This document shows positions 23,513 to 34,464 of a stretch of DNA of 64,000 nucleotides, piece by piece. The position numbers and the translations under genes are program-made. The first letter of the stretch is position 1. Each line of letters opens with the position of its first letter. The notes under the pieces are model-generated. The model was not told where the DNA came from and did no database searches. It was given only the letters and a program-made list of their open reading frames with translations. This stretch comes from Mimachlamys varia (lineage: Eukaryota; Mollusca; Bivalvia; Pectinida; Pectinidae): the NCBI GenBank assembly GCA_947623455.1, contig OX392527.1, positions 54,976,401-55,040,400 on the forward strand. Reading direction: 5' to 3'.

Positions 23513-24475
23513 TTATTCCAAAATTATTCAAAAGACATTTTTGCAGTAGGTCCCTTATATCATGGGATGCCTCCATAATGGTCTCTCTTGAAAGGATTAT
23601 TATTGAGAGCATTATTGAAAACCATTTATTTGGTTGTGTTTCATCAGTTCATATGTGAATTCATAAACAGTTTGTTTGCTGTTGATACCTTTTACAGATC
23701 TTAATTTTTTTTCTGGTTTGATGTATATTTTTTTTAATTTTGTAAATGTCTTGGTTCTACAAAGTTGTATGGCGGATATACATATTGGAAGTCGTAAAAT
23801 ATGACGATCCATACGTAATGATATCATAGATAGCCGATTCCAATGTGTGTCGAGCTCACACTACTAGACCGGTCACATTCGGCCATTAAATCATTTGATT
23901 TGAAAAGTTGATACTTTTTTTAATATTGACTTAATGAAACAATTACAGTGTACCATGGGCTTTGAGTACGAAGTATGTTACTCAACCTACAATGAAGCGG
24001 TTTAATTGTGTAGAAAACATTATGTTCATGTCTGCCTGTTGTTTAAGTCACACCTTTTTTCATACAACAGAATGTATAAAAAAAATTCCCCCTTTCGACT
24101 TATTCTAAGCACCGTGCTGTCACCAACGTGACAAACATATTAAAATGCTTTGCATTACAAACGCAACAAAGACGTTATGATCCAGTAGTCATCGACCCGG
24201 AAAGCGGCGAAGGGAATTTTCCGGAAAAAATCTCGCTCTTCATCTCATTTCACCACCCTCACCGACAACACCACACCCTGACCCCCCCCCCCCCCCCCAA
24301 GACTCTACACTACTGTGACTAGGATCAACACAGCTGTGTCCATTTCTTAGTTTGGGGAAGGGGTACGGGGCACATTGTAAAAATGCATTACGAGTCTTTT
24401 TTTGACATTTTATATATTTTTTGAAATTCTTCGCGAACTCCTGCTTTCATCCATCACTAATACCTGAAGCCGTCG
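23513..24475. other. Non-coding with a poly-C tract
   Basis: A run of 17-18 C at about 24281-24298. No gene or repeat family recognised. The ORF at 24128-24322 is built on the poly-C run. Confidence 0.45.
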
Positions 24476-24509
24476 TCTGTAACTGATCATATATATATAT
24501 CTGTTAATA
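24476..24509. repeat. Left part of the first 58-bp array unit
   Basis: TCTGTAACTGATCATAT...ATCTGTTAATA matches the 3' half of the unit in the array at 26135-26577 and is separated from it only by element T copy 2. Confidence 0.7.
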
Positions 24510-26134
24510 GACATTTCTAACACCGAGGAAAGTTACGCAGACACCTACACTTATGCTGATACGTTCAGATTTCGGGGGCCATCTCAAAACTTTACTGATT
24601 CAATTTTATTAATTTTTCATTTTTTAATTAATTTCTTTGTTGTTCGTTTTATTTTGTTTTCAAGTCATCTGACCGAAGGTCAGGTTGACCTATAGCCGTC
24701 GTGCTTCCTCCGTCGTCGTGGGCCGTGCGTTAACTTTTCCTTCAAACGACTTCTCAATAAGCGAAAGACACAGGGTGCTGATATTATGCATGTATCATGA
24801 TGGCACGAGGTCTGTCAAGGTTGTTCAAATGAATGAACTTGACCCACTTTCAAGGTCACAGAGGTAAAATGTCTCAAAAAGTTTTCAAACAATATCTCAT
24901 GACGCAGAGTGCTCGATATTATGCATGTAGCATGTTGGGATGAAGGGCTACAAAGTTTGTTCAAGTGAATGACTACCTTAGTTTCAAGGTTACATTGGTC
25001 AAATGCCTAAAAAAATTTCGAGGAACTTCTTCTCAATAACAAAAAGAGCCCACGCTGCTGATAATTAAATGGTAGCTGGGATGAGGGGCTACCAAGGGGA
25101 AAGTGAAGAGGGGACAATGTACATCGGACTTTCAGGAGACACACATACAGAAGAACGCAGAGAAATCCAAAACAAAAATTAAAAAAAATTATTCGAAGAT
25201 GTCTTTGATGTTAAAAATCAAGGAAATTATAATAAATTCGTTACCAAAAAGGTGTCCAAATTCGTCTGATACTGAATGATTTGAAACACATAATGAAATT
25301 ATAACAAGAGGCCCAAGGGCCTAAGCAGTCACCTGAGTAATGTTATAGGTATGGTAGCTAATTTTTAATGATGAAATCAACATGTAAACTAGGTAAAATA
25401 TATGTTCATTTGTCATGCCATTACAAGAAAAAAAAAATAATAAAAAAAATTCTATTGCGGATAAATGTCACCAAGTAGGAATGTTTTCCTAAAAAATATG
25501 GACAAAACATAACTAAAAGTTTTAGTTTCCTATATAAACTATAGTAAACTTTACCCCTCCCAAGATGAGGAACGGATAGCCCAAGTGTACTGAGGTATAC
25601 AAATTGATCAATCCCCTCATGATCTTTCCATCCATGAAGGATGGTTCTGACAAAGTAGGAATAATTTCATATTTAAATTGGACAAAATATACCCAATAGC
25701 GTTATTTCCCTAGATAAACTATAGTACATTTTCCCCCTCTCCGAAGGGAAATAGATAGCCCGTATATTACATATGTATAGATAGTATCACGGAATTCGAT
25801 TGCTATTTAAGTCACAGTCGCATAAGTCTGTATATTAGACATTCTTTGGGGATTCCGACATGATATATACATGCAAATTTTATATATACATTTTTATTAT
25901 GTATATTGGTCAGTATTTATTGGCCATTTGCTCGAAATTTGTACCAAGTCCCTGTGCGTTATACACATATTTTCTAGCTACTTTGGTAGCAGAATAACAC
26001 GTGATTCAAACGCGGGACCTTACAGGATTCACGCGTAGCCATATATGCACGTAACCAACTATTTTGAGATGTTCCCTGTCTCTGTCGGTGTCCGCGTATG
26101 TGCGAGTATAACTGTCAGCTATATTAGAAATGTC
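24510..26134. mobile_element. GACATTTCTAA TIR element (family T), copy 2, 1625 bp
   Basis: Ends GACATTTCTAACACC and TTAGAAATGTC. The first ~380 bp match copy 1 (14600-15048). Inside are ~130-bp units around TTCAAGGTCACAGAGGTAAAATG and, from about 25305, a second repeat starting at the hairpin AGAGGCCCAAGGGCCT, with two units of a GTAGGAAT...ATGGACAAAA(C/T)ATA sequence. It is inserted in a 58-bp array. The target duplication is unclear (TTAATA left, CCAATA right). Confidence 0.75.
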
Positions 26135-26577
26135 CAATAGGACTTAACACAGTAACAATCCACAGCACTTGTCTATAACTGATCATATCTGTAAATAGGA
26201 CTTCATACAGTAACAATCCACAGCACTTGTCTATAACTGATCATATCTGTAAATAGGACTTAACACAGTAACAATCCACAGCACTTGTCTATAACTGATC
26301 ATATCTGTAAATAGGACTTCACACAGTAACAATCCACAGCACTTGTCTATAACTGATCATATCTGTAAATAGGACTTCACACAGTAACAATCCACATCAC
26401 TTGTCTATAACTGATCATATCTGTAAATAGGACTTCACACAGGAACAATCCACAGCACTTGTCTATAACTGATCATATCTGTAAATAGGACTTCACACAG
26501 TAACAATCCACAGCACTTGTCTATAACTGATCATATCTGTTAATAGGACTTCACACAGGAACAATCCACAGCACTGT
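26135..26577. repeat. 58-bp tandem array, ~7.5 units
   Basis: Units of 58 bp containing AATCCACAGCACTTGTC and AACTGATCATATCTG, almost identical to each other, so recently expanded or homogenised. Confidence 0.95.
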
Positions 26578-27772
26578 AGCTTATACAGGAGTTGCTAGAC
26601 ACGCTTTAAGAATTGACAATACAATTTACAATGGTCTCTACGGTTGTATACATTACAATAAATAGTTATCATGATCGTAAGGTATCCCGATCAGGAAGTG
26701 TATTTTTTTGTCGTTGTGTTCCATGAACCACGAACTTTATATGAATGAATGTAGTGAGTCTGATGTTTAAATGAAGGGTGGTTCCCGACTTTCCACTGGC
26801 TTCATGCATAGCAGCCTGTTAATTCAAATTGAAAGGTTGGACCTAAATATACTTCACATACTACATAATGTATATCTAACGAAACAATGAACACAGGTCG
26901 TATCAGGTACTACTAATTTAATTTTACAAATGTTCTGCAATAACCTCGAACTAAACTTAAAATTGAATGAAAAACTTGCAGTGTGTTTAAAACTATACCC
27001 GAATCCAGTTGTCACATAACGACAAATATGTAAATTGAAAATTACATCACAGGGCTTGTCACGTGACACGGATCTTGTCTTCCTTGTATATGGTTTCAAA
27101 TACCCGAGAACATACTTGAGATACTTGAAAGAACACAATTACACCACCTGAGCCAATTGTTCGGGATTATGTACACAACGTATAACGCCTACGAGTGCCT
27201 GAATAGAGCAGACCAGGGGACGTTAGAATGTGAATGTACTTCCCGATTGTGATCATAGATACACGTCTCACAATTTCAAATATAAGGCTGAGGGTTATTT
27301 TTATATTTCCTTAACAGATTTAGCCATGATTAATATAAGCTCTAGATTATAGAAAGATTATATCAAGTCTACCCAGCTGTCACTGGTATGCTTCGTGACA
27401 TCGATAGACCGGCTTACTGCACCGGTGAAATGCATCGAAAAGATCCGCAAACCTTTCTTTAACGAACTCTCGTTTTCATCACGTGGCACCTTGCAAAATT
27501 ACATTGCATGTGTAGATATTTAAATGCCAGATGGAGGAATGCTTGCTTTTCCTAATAATTAACTTAAACGGAAAAAATGTGTCGAATGAGAAGAAAACAT
27601 GTTACTTAGACAAGAGATGTATTACGAGATTGGCAACTCCTCTAACGTTATCGTAGGCTGTAGAAATAAACTTGATGACACTGGAATAGTCTATCCGACA
27701 CGGGTGAGCTCCGGTTAGAGAAAGAGACATTTTCTTATCTTCCTTCACAGACTACAATATACAAAGGATCTA
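26578..27772. other. Intronic, nothing recognised
   Basis: A 94-codon minus-strand ORF (26854-27138) has no domain. A phase-1-compatible open stretch after CAG at about 27211-27252 (GTLECECTSR) is too short to call an exon. Confidence 0.4.
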
Positions 27773-28949
27773 AGGAAATCAAAGTACTGAAAGTACTGAA
27801 ACGCTAAAACTTCTAACAAAAGTATGTATTTTTAACAGCTATTGAAGTGATTTTGTTGTGTGGGTTACTAAGTTTCGATATCAGAAGGTTTCAGAATAGG
27901 GATTAGATTAGTAAGTATTTAGAGTAAACATAATTTACACGCAAATGGTTTAGATTGACGAGCTGTTTTCAATGTACATGTTCAATTTAGTGCAGTGCTT
28001 TTACAATTTGACTAAATTATGATTTTTTTAAATTTTGAAATGAATATTGATCAATTTACAGGGAAGCGAATGTGTTTCTTTTAATATATGCATTGAAATA
28101 AACGGTATTAGTTTGTTAGACACAAAATGAAGCTTTATTTCATAAACCTTCCCTGCAACACTTAAAGCAATTTAAGCAAAAATCACACCTGAGATCTAGT
28201 TGGAAATGCAAGATGAGGATTAATTACGGGAGCAATGGCAGATCAAAGTTGAAACGACATATACTGGTTTGTTTTGATAATAAAATGTTTGTTTGTAAGG
28301 TAATAACAGTTTGCATTATGGAGTAGACATATCATACCAACCTCCTAAAAGTACGATTAATGAAAACGGATGTAATGTAGCAATTTAAACATTTCGTTTC
28401 ATTTCATTCTATATCATACATATGTACATGTATATCTCATAAAATATTTAAGATATGATGTCGTTTGTAGAAAACCAAATGCGACATTAACTTTAGAACA
28501 TATATACACTGTATAAACTATTAAGTCTTATAAACATTTAAGACATCGGATAAAGAATATCCCGTGCATCAGAGACACTAACGTATGCACTTACATAGTA
28601 AGTCAAACATATCTGTATGAACATTAAACGATAGGTCCCAGAAGGATCTTGGTACCCACCATAGACTATCTTCATTTGTTTTTAAAAAAAGTTGGATTTT
28701 TTCCTTTCTTTTTTCTTCTTAAGAAAAGGCATTATCAACTGAAAGATGGTATTCTGTGAGCTAAATGTCCAAGATGGCCGTCGGTCAGAAATCAAATCAA
28801 AACGAGGACTGTTGGCTATGAAGCGATTATATAATCAAAGTTTAATACAAATTGCATGACAGTACACACGCACCTGTTAGCGGTGTGTCTGGGACATACC
28901 ACGATCCGTATACAAGTGTATATATAGTACCGATCGCGAGAGCTCGATG

Positions 28950-29171
28950 TTATATATGGTGTGTGAAGCTATACACCGAGAGGTAATTATGTATACACAG
29001 ACGGGTCAAACTAAGACCAGAGACGTAATATTTAAATGAGCTGTGGGAGTGAAAAATTGATTTCTTTGTTACAAATTGCATATATATTATTAAAGTCATC
29101 ATAATTATCAACAATACCATGGGAGCATCATTTCCTTTAATGTTCAGGCTTTCAAATAGTTCATATATCAT
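28950..29171 (-). CDS. Putative small membrane protein, paralogue 1
   Basis: A 73-codon ORF beginning MIYELFESLN. About 17 polar residues are followed by a hydrophobic stretch (PMVLLIIMMTLIIYM, about residues 18-32), then FVTKKSIFHSHSSFKYYVS. It matches the ORF at 54184-54438 for the first ~52 codons, with several silent changes and conservative substitutions in the membrane segment. After that the two diverge, so the real 3' end or a splice site may lie near codon 50. The ATG used by the paralogue is ATA here, but an in-frame ATG lies one codon upstream. A TATA-like CATAAAAAG lies 154 bp upstream. The family is not recognised and function is unknown. It sits antisense within intron 1 of gene A. 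Confidence 0.4.
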   Translation of the reverse strand: MIYELFESLNIKGNDAPMVLLIIMMTLIIYMQFVTKKSIFHSHSSFKYYVSGLSLTRLCIHNYLSVYSFTHHI

Positions 29172-29258
29172 GCGATTGGTAGTTATTCAAGCTTTTCCGG
29201 ATCGGGAGGGGGAAAAATGACATGGGTCAAAAGGTCACAGAATAGTGGCAGCAATAGA

Positions 29259-29284
29259 CGCCAAAACTACTCGTAGTTTTAGCG
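29259..29284 (-). promoter_or_regulatory. Conserved 5' leader palindrome, copy 1
   Basis: 12-bp arms around a 2-base centre: CGCCAAAACTAC / GTAGTTTTAGCG, one G-T mismatch. Identical to 54527-54552. Lies between the TATA-like box and the ORF. Confidence 0.6.
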
Positions 29285-29316
29285 CTAAAAAGGAATCTAC
29301 TGACGAATACTGACCA

Positions 29317-29325
29317 CTTTTTATG
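29317..29325 (-). promoter_or_regulatory. TATA-like box (CATAAAAAG) of paralogue 1
   Basis: Same position relative to the ORF as the clear TATA box at 54581-54588 (154 versus 150 bp to the ATG), but with the first T changed to C. Confidence 0.35.
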
Positions 29326-29689
29326 TAGCCAAATAGTGAAAACAAAATTTTTCAAAGCTTCAGTAAGTTAATGCTATATGCCCTCAATTTCTGTAGGGAC
29401 AGACTGTTTAAAAATATAGTTAAAACATTCCTGATTTAAGGTGATTTATGTTATATTTTGATATTTCATAAGATACGTCACAGGTGACGGGTTCATGGAA
29501 TGTTTTACGGCCATTGTTCAGATACTTGCAGTTAACAGGTGAATTCATGATGTGTGTATTTTGTCATCGTCAGACATTAACGTTCTGCTCACAACCGGCT
29601 CGAATGTACATAGAATGGATTTTAGTTAAACTGGTTCGAAATGCCGGTGAGCTTATGCCATGGCCCGTCGTACGGCGTCTGTCAACATT
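29326..29689. other. Intronic, nothing recognised
   Basis: The 74-codon plus-strand ORF at 29484-29708 runs into the tandem repeat to its right and has no domain. Confidence 0.4.
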
Positions 29690-30790
29690 TGCTTTAAATC
29701 GCTACTAGTCAAAAAGTCCAGACTGGATTTTTAACAAATTTTGGTCAGAAACATCCTTGAGGGAAGGGGAACAGATTTTGCATAAATGGTGATTCTGACC
29801 CAGAAGGGGTCGTAAGCATGGGGCCCAATAGGGGAAATAGAGGTAATTTCTTTGAATCGCTACTAGTCATAAAGTTTTGATTGAATTTTAATCAGATTTA
29901 GTTAGAAACATCCTTGGGGAAGGGAAACAGATTTTGCAGTAATGGTGACTGTTCCCAAGGGGCTTGAGGGGCGGGGCCCAATAGGGGAAATAGAGGTAAT
30001 TCCTTTAAATCGCTACTAGTCATAAAGTTATAAATGGATTTTAACCCTAGTTGGTTAGAAACATCCTTGGGTAAAGGGGAAGACATTTTGCATAAATGGT
30101 GATCTGACCCCCTGGGGCCAGAGGGACGGGGCCTAATAGGGGAAATGGAGGTAATTCCTTTAAATCGCCACTAGTCATACAGTTTTGAACAAATTTTAAC
30201 CTAATTTTGTTAGAAACTTCCTCATAGGAGGAGGAACAGATTTTCATTAATGGTGACTCAGACCCCCAAGGGGCCAAAGGGACGGGGCTAAATAGAGGGA
30301 ATAGAGATGCAATGTAATTCCTTTAAATTGCTACTGGTCATAACGTTTTGAACATATTTTAACATAAATTGATCAAACACATGTAGGAAAAGGGGAATAG
30401 ATGCTGCATAAGTTGTGACTATGATACCCAAGGTGCAAGATGGGCGGGGCCCAAAAGGGGAAATAGAGATTATTCCTTTAAATTGCTAGTAGTCATAAAT
30501 TTATGAATATATTTGAACCCCATTTGGGCAGAAACATCCTTTTGGGAAGGGAAACATATTTTGTATATATGGTGATCGGATCCCCTGGGGCCAGAGGGGC
30601 GGGGTTCAAAAGGGGAAAAGAGGTAAAACCTTTTAAATCGCTACTTGTCACACAGTACTGAAAGGATCTGAACCCCTTTTGGCCAGAAACATCCTTTAGG
30701 GACATCAAACAGATTTTGCATCAATGTTGACTCAAAGAGCCGGATAGGCGAGGCCAAAATGGGGAAATAGAGGTAAAACCTTTTAAATAA
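29690..30790. repeat. Tandem array of ~120-150-bp units (~8 copies)
   Basis: Units share TAAATCGCTACTAGTCATAAAG, TTAGAAACATCCTTGGG, CAGATTTTGCATAAATGGTGA and AGGGG(C/A)GGGGCC(C/T)AATAGGGGAAATAGAGG. Moderately diverged. Minus-strand ORFs over it are repeat translations. Confidence 0.9.
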
Positions 30791-31110
30791 CTCCTGAGTC
30801 ATGGATTTTTAACGATTTAGATCACAAAATTATATATACAATTGCTAGGCATTACGAGACTATCACAAACATGATTTAAGATCTAGATCTGATCCCCGGG
30901 TCTGCCAAGCCCCTGCAGAATTGACTCCCGAGTCATTACTTTTCATAAACAGTTTAGATCCCCATCCTATAAATAAATATACAATTGCTGGGCATAACGA
31001 GAGGATCACAAACATGATTTACGATTCCATTCCAGGGTCTTCCACGCCCTTGTAGACTTAAACCTCAGAGTCATAATTTTTTTTATAAACAATTGAGATC
31101 CCCACCTCGA
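30791..31110. repeat. Related tandem units (ACTCC(T/C)GAGTCAT...)
   Basis: Two to three units sharing GAGTCAT, ACAATTGCT(A/G)GGCAT and CACAAACATGATTTA at about 125-bp spacing. Probably the tail of the same dispersed element; distant kin of the units at 8281. Confidence 0.65.
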
Positions 31111-31685
31111 ATCTTTATGCAGTTTCTTGGTATAAATATACAATCACAATCATGGTATACAGTTGCCATACCATGACAGATTTTCAGATTTCAGATTTTA
31201 TTTTCCATCACTCAGACACATATAAATGAGTAACATGAGGTACATGTACATATAACAAAATACGTCAATAAGTTGACAGGATGGACAGGTTCATGTGAGG
31301 ACATTGATATTGATATACTACAAACATATAAACACGTATACATGTACGTCCATGCCAGCACTTCCGTATCCAAAACACTACGTAGTCACATGTTAAATAC
31401 ATAATGTTTGTACATGAATATGGACATATAATATTCGACTAACAATTAAATCAATAATATATGTATAGATTTTCTGTTAAATCAATAGTAAGGGCTAGTA
31501 TAGTGTTCGTTCTTCAGCTTAAAGTAACGGAATCAATTTGTTTAAGAAAAGTGCTAATTCTTTCAGAGTTTGTTGATTGCATAATGATAAAAGAAGTAGT
31601 TTGGTATGTATTTTCTCTATAATTTTTTCACTTCCTCATTATTACAAACAAACAGATAATGATGTTCATTTCCAATATTTTCACG
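31111..31685. other. AT-rich intron sequence
   Basis: No feature beyond short palindromes such as CATGGTATAC...CCATACCATG (about 31150-31175). Confidence 0.45.
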
Positions 31686-32390
31686 GTACACCAATCACGT
31701 GACAACTAAACACTATTTTCTGTTAGAACTTTCACGTAACAACTAAAACAATATTTCCTGGTACACCATTCATTCACGTGATAACTAAAGCAATATTTTC
31801 TTTTAGACCTTTCAGGTGACGACTAAAACACTACTTTCTGTTACACATTTCACGTGTCAACTAAAACAATATTTTCTGTTACACCTTTCACGTGACAACT
31901 AAAACACTGTTTTCTGTTAGACCTTTTACGTGACGACTAAAACACTATTTTCTGTTAGACCTTTCACGTGACAACTAAAATACTGTTTTCTGTTACACAT
32001 TTCACGTAACAACTAAAACAATATTTCCTTGTACACCATTCATTCACGTGACAACTAAAACAATATTTTCTGTTATACCTTTCACGTGACAACTAAAACA
32101 ATATTTTCTGTTATACCTTTCACGTAACAACTAAAACAATATTTCCTTGTACACCATTCATTCACGTGACAACTAAAACAATATTTTCTGTTATACCTTT
32201 CACGTGACAACTAAAACAATATTTTGTGTGATACAGGTACCTTTCAGATGACAATTAAAACATTTTTGTGTTACACCTTTAATGTGTTCCAGGTGACAGC
32301 AAAAACAATATTTATACCTGTCACTTGACAACTTAACATTTTTGTGTGTTTTACCTTTCAGGTGTTCCAAGTGACAACTAAACATTTTTT
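31686..32390. repeat. Minisatellite resembling a splice acceptor (~37-bp units)
   Basis: About 18 units of roughly 37 bp: TTAGACCTTTCACGTGACAAC then TAAAACAATATTTTCTG. The last units change to ACCTTTCAG|GTGTTCC..., which is the sequence at the start of the real exon at 33656. The array resumes at 33591-33655 after an inserted element. Confidence 0.92.
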
Positions 32391-33590
32391 GCCCACCATC
32401 ATCAGATGTTGGGCTATTCAAATCACCCCACGTCCGTGGTCCGTCGTCCGTCCTTAAACATTTTTTGTTACTGTTATAACTTTAGAAGTACTAGATGGAA
32501 CTTTCTTAAATTTCATATGCAGGTTCCACTTGGTCTCTAGTTGTGTTGTCATGTTGGATTTAGACAAGGAACATTGTTACCGGTATATCTTGAGAAGTAG
32601 TAAATCGATCTTTCTCAAATTTCATATGCAGGTTTTCCATGTTGCCTATTTGTGCTGTATCGATTCTGGGACTGATCGGAAAAACAAAATGGCTGCAAGG
32701 CGGACATGATGGTGGTGTTTGACAATGAAAATTTCTTACCGTTATATTTTGAGAAGTACAGGATGGATCTTTCCCAAATTTCATATGCAGCTTCCCTTGG
32801 TGCCTAGTTGTGCTGTATTGATCTTTGGACTGATCGGAAAAAATGGCTGTCAGGCTGCCATCTTGGATCTTGACAATGAAAATTTTGTTACCGTTATATC
32901 TTGAAAAATACTGGATGGATAATTCTCAAATTTCATATGTAGATTCCCCTTGGTGCCTAGTTGTGTATTGCCCCTTTTTTTGACAGGTCCGATAAACAAT
33001 ATGGCCGACATGCGTCTATCTTGGATTTGTGAGTAATAGTTTGTTATCGCTATTTCTTGAGAGATACTGGATGGAATAATTCTCAAATTTCATAGATAGG
33101 TTAAGCTCCTCTTGGTGCTTAGTTGTGCAAGGTCCATTTTTGGACAATATGGCAATATGGCTGACAAGCAGCCATCTTTGATTTGTCAGTGATAGTTAGA
33201 GATCGCTATTTCTTGAGAAGTGCTTGAGGGATCCTTTCCAAATGTCATAAGCATGTTCTGTTCGGTCCCTAGTTGTGTATGGTCTAATTTTTGGACTGCT
33301 CCAGGTGGAAAATATGGCCGCCAGACGGCCATCTTGTATGTTGACTATGAAAGTATATTATGATAATATTTTAAGAAATACAAGATGGATTTGGAATTGG
33401 AACTGATCATAAAAACAAAATTCCTGACAAGAGATCCTCTTTCAACCATTATTTATTTACAAGGAAATTGATAGAACTAAGATTTAAGTACATCAATGAA
33501 AGTTAAAATAAAAAGGGAAAACATCCATCTTTCTAAGAATGAATGAAAAATCATCAATAGTGGGCGCCAAGATCCCTCTGGGATCTCTTG
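32391..33590. mobile_element. ~1.2 kb tandem-repeat element inserted in the minisatellite
   Basis: Flanked by broken halves of one minisatellite unit (AACATTTTT | GTGTTATACC). Starts GCCCACCATCATCAGATG and ends with a hairpin, AGATCCCTCTGGGATCT, plus CTTG. Inside are about seven units of 150-160 bp sharing TTACCGTTATATCTTGAG, CAAATTTCATATGCAGGTT and GGCCATCTTGGAT. End hairpin, no evident target duplication and internal tandem units fit a non-autonomous Helentron/Helitron-like element, but the terminal CTRR is not exact. Confidence 0.65.
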
Positions 33591-33655
33591 TTTGTGTTAT
33601 ACCTTTCAGGTGTTCCACGTGCCAACTAAACATTTTTGTGTGTTATACCTTTCAG
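33591..33655 (+). repeat. Last minisatellite units and the gene A splice acceptor
   Basis: One complete unit with a decoy acceptor (CTTTCAG|GTGTTCCACGTG at 33609) and then the true acceptor TTATACCTTTCAG at 33655. Use of the decoy would read into TAA within 20 bases. Confidence 0.8.
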
Positions 33656-33761
33656 GTGTTCTTTGTGACAACTACACTCTTACTGGTCTCGTTGCGTCCA
33701 CTATTGCTGCTGTGTTCTATTTGATCTTACTAACAGCTGTCATCACAATGGGTATAATTTG
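33656..33761 (+). CDS. Gene A exon: transmembrane segment
   Basis: 106 nt between TACCTTTCAG and GTAAGT. Only one frame is open, entered with 2 nt (phase 1) and left with 2 nt over. It encodes VLCDNYT, with an N-glycosylation sequon NYT, then a ~25-residue hydrophobic helix (GLVASTIAAVFYLILLTAV...). With exon 1 upstream and a long polar tail downstream this is a type I single-pass membrane protein. If spliced directly to exon 1, the mature ectodomain would be only about 10 residues, so missing ectodomain exons in the 17-kb intron are possible. No homologous family recognised. Confidence 0.82.
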
Positions 33762-33798
33762 GTAAGTTGTATTTCCGGTGTTGGAATAATCCACACAT

Positions 33799-34066
33799 AT
33801 GTATTTCCGGGTGGTCGGGTGGTGCAGTGGATAGCGCACTTGCCTTTCACCAAGGCGGCCGGGGTTCGTTTCCCCGATTGGACGTGAAAAGGTACGGGGT
33901 CACCTGCCCGACCACGTGGGTTTTCTCCGGGTACTCTGGTTTCCTCCCACAATAAGACCCCTCGCGCGCTAACATCCGGGCCAACAAGAGTGATTTATAT
34001 AAGTTGTATAGCTTGTTTCATAATTGTTGTAAAATAAATAAAGTTTATATTTACATGTATTTCCGG
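33799..34066 (+). mobile_element. tRNA-derived SINE, copy 2, with 12-bp target duplication
   Basis: SINE body 33811-34054, nearly identical to copy 1: A-box TGGTGCAGTGG, B-box GGTTCGTTTCC (one change), core TTTTCTCCGGGTACTCTGG and tail AAATAAATAAAGTTTATA. Flanked by perfect ATGTATTTCCGG duplications (33799-33810, 34055-34066). It lies in the 506-bp intron 49 bp after the transmembrane exon, same strand as gene A. Confidence 0.95.
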
Positions 34067-34267
34067 TTCTGGTTTATAAGGCGCATTTTCATAGAGCTAT
34101 CAAATATTAAATCAAAATCAGTTATTGACAAATTTTGTTCGGTAAGTATGACAACGTAAGTTTTATGAAATAGTTGTAGACTGCCGAATCAACTTGGCGA
34201 TGCACAAATCTTTTAAACAGTAAATATTCTAAATGACTTTTGTTACATTCTAATATCTTATTTACAG

Positions 34268-34464
34268 GCATAGATGGTTTCCGCGATACCAGTTAGCTCG
34301 TAACAAAGTAAAAATCCCTCGCCACATAAGATTCGCCCAGCTCCATGGAAGTCGTGTTGAGATAATTGAACCCGAGAGTAGGTCGCTTCATTTGACGTCA
34401 TATCCGCCGTCAATGAGGTCAACCAAGGTCATGGTCCCAACTGCTACAACTTATCAAAAAGCAG
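34268..34464 (+). CDS. Gene A exon: juxtamembrane cytoplasmic domain
   Basis: 197 nt between TTATTTACAG and GTAAGA, and the frame from the transmembrane exon stays open. Its first base completes a Trp codon. It encodes a strongly basic juxtamembrane stretch (HRWFPRYQLARNKVKIPRH) as expected on the cytoplasmic side of a type I protein, then HGSRVEIIEPESRSLHLTSY, PPSMRSTK and TTYQKA. It ends in phase 1. No catalytic or signalling domain (kinase, TIR, death, ITAM) is seen; the Tyr and Ser/Thr residues could be modified, which is speculation. Confidence 0.82.

Larger units (their letters stand above)
27773..29325. repeat. Diverged relative of the 3.8 kb TTAA element interior
   Basis: Collinear with 52245-54590: both start at AATCAAAGTACTGAAAGTACTGAAACGC, share GGAAGCGAATGTGTTT and AAGGCATTAT-AACTGAAAGATGGTA, then the TATAATCAAAGTTTAA segment, the minus-strand membrane ORF, its 5' palindrome and a TATA-like box. 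The outer inverted repeats of the 50948-54749 element are not recognisable here. It is an old partial copy or a solo gene block. Confidence 0.75.

Noticed and set aside
27773..29325. Segmental duplication of a whole gene region (27.8-29.3 kb and 52.2-54.6 kb)
   Set aside because: The second copy proved to lie inside a TTAA-flanked element, so shared mobile-element origin explains the collinearity without duplication of genes A and B.
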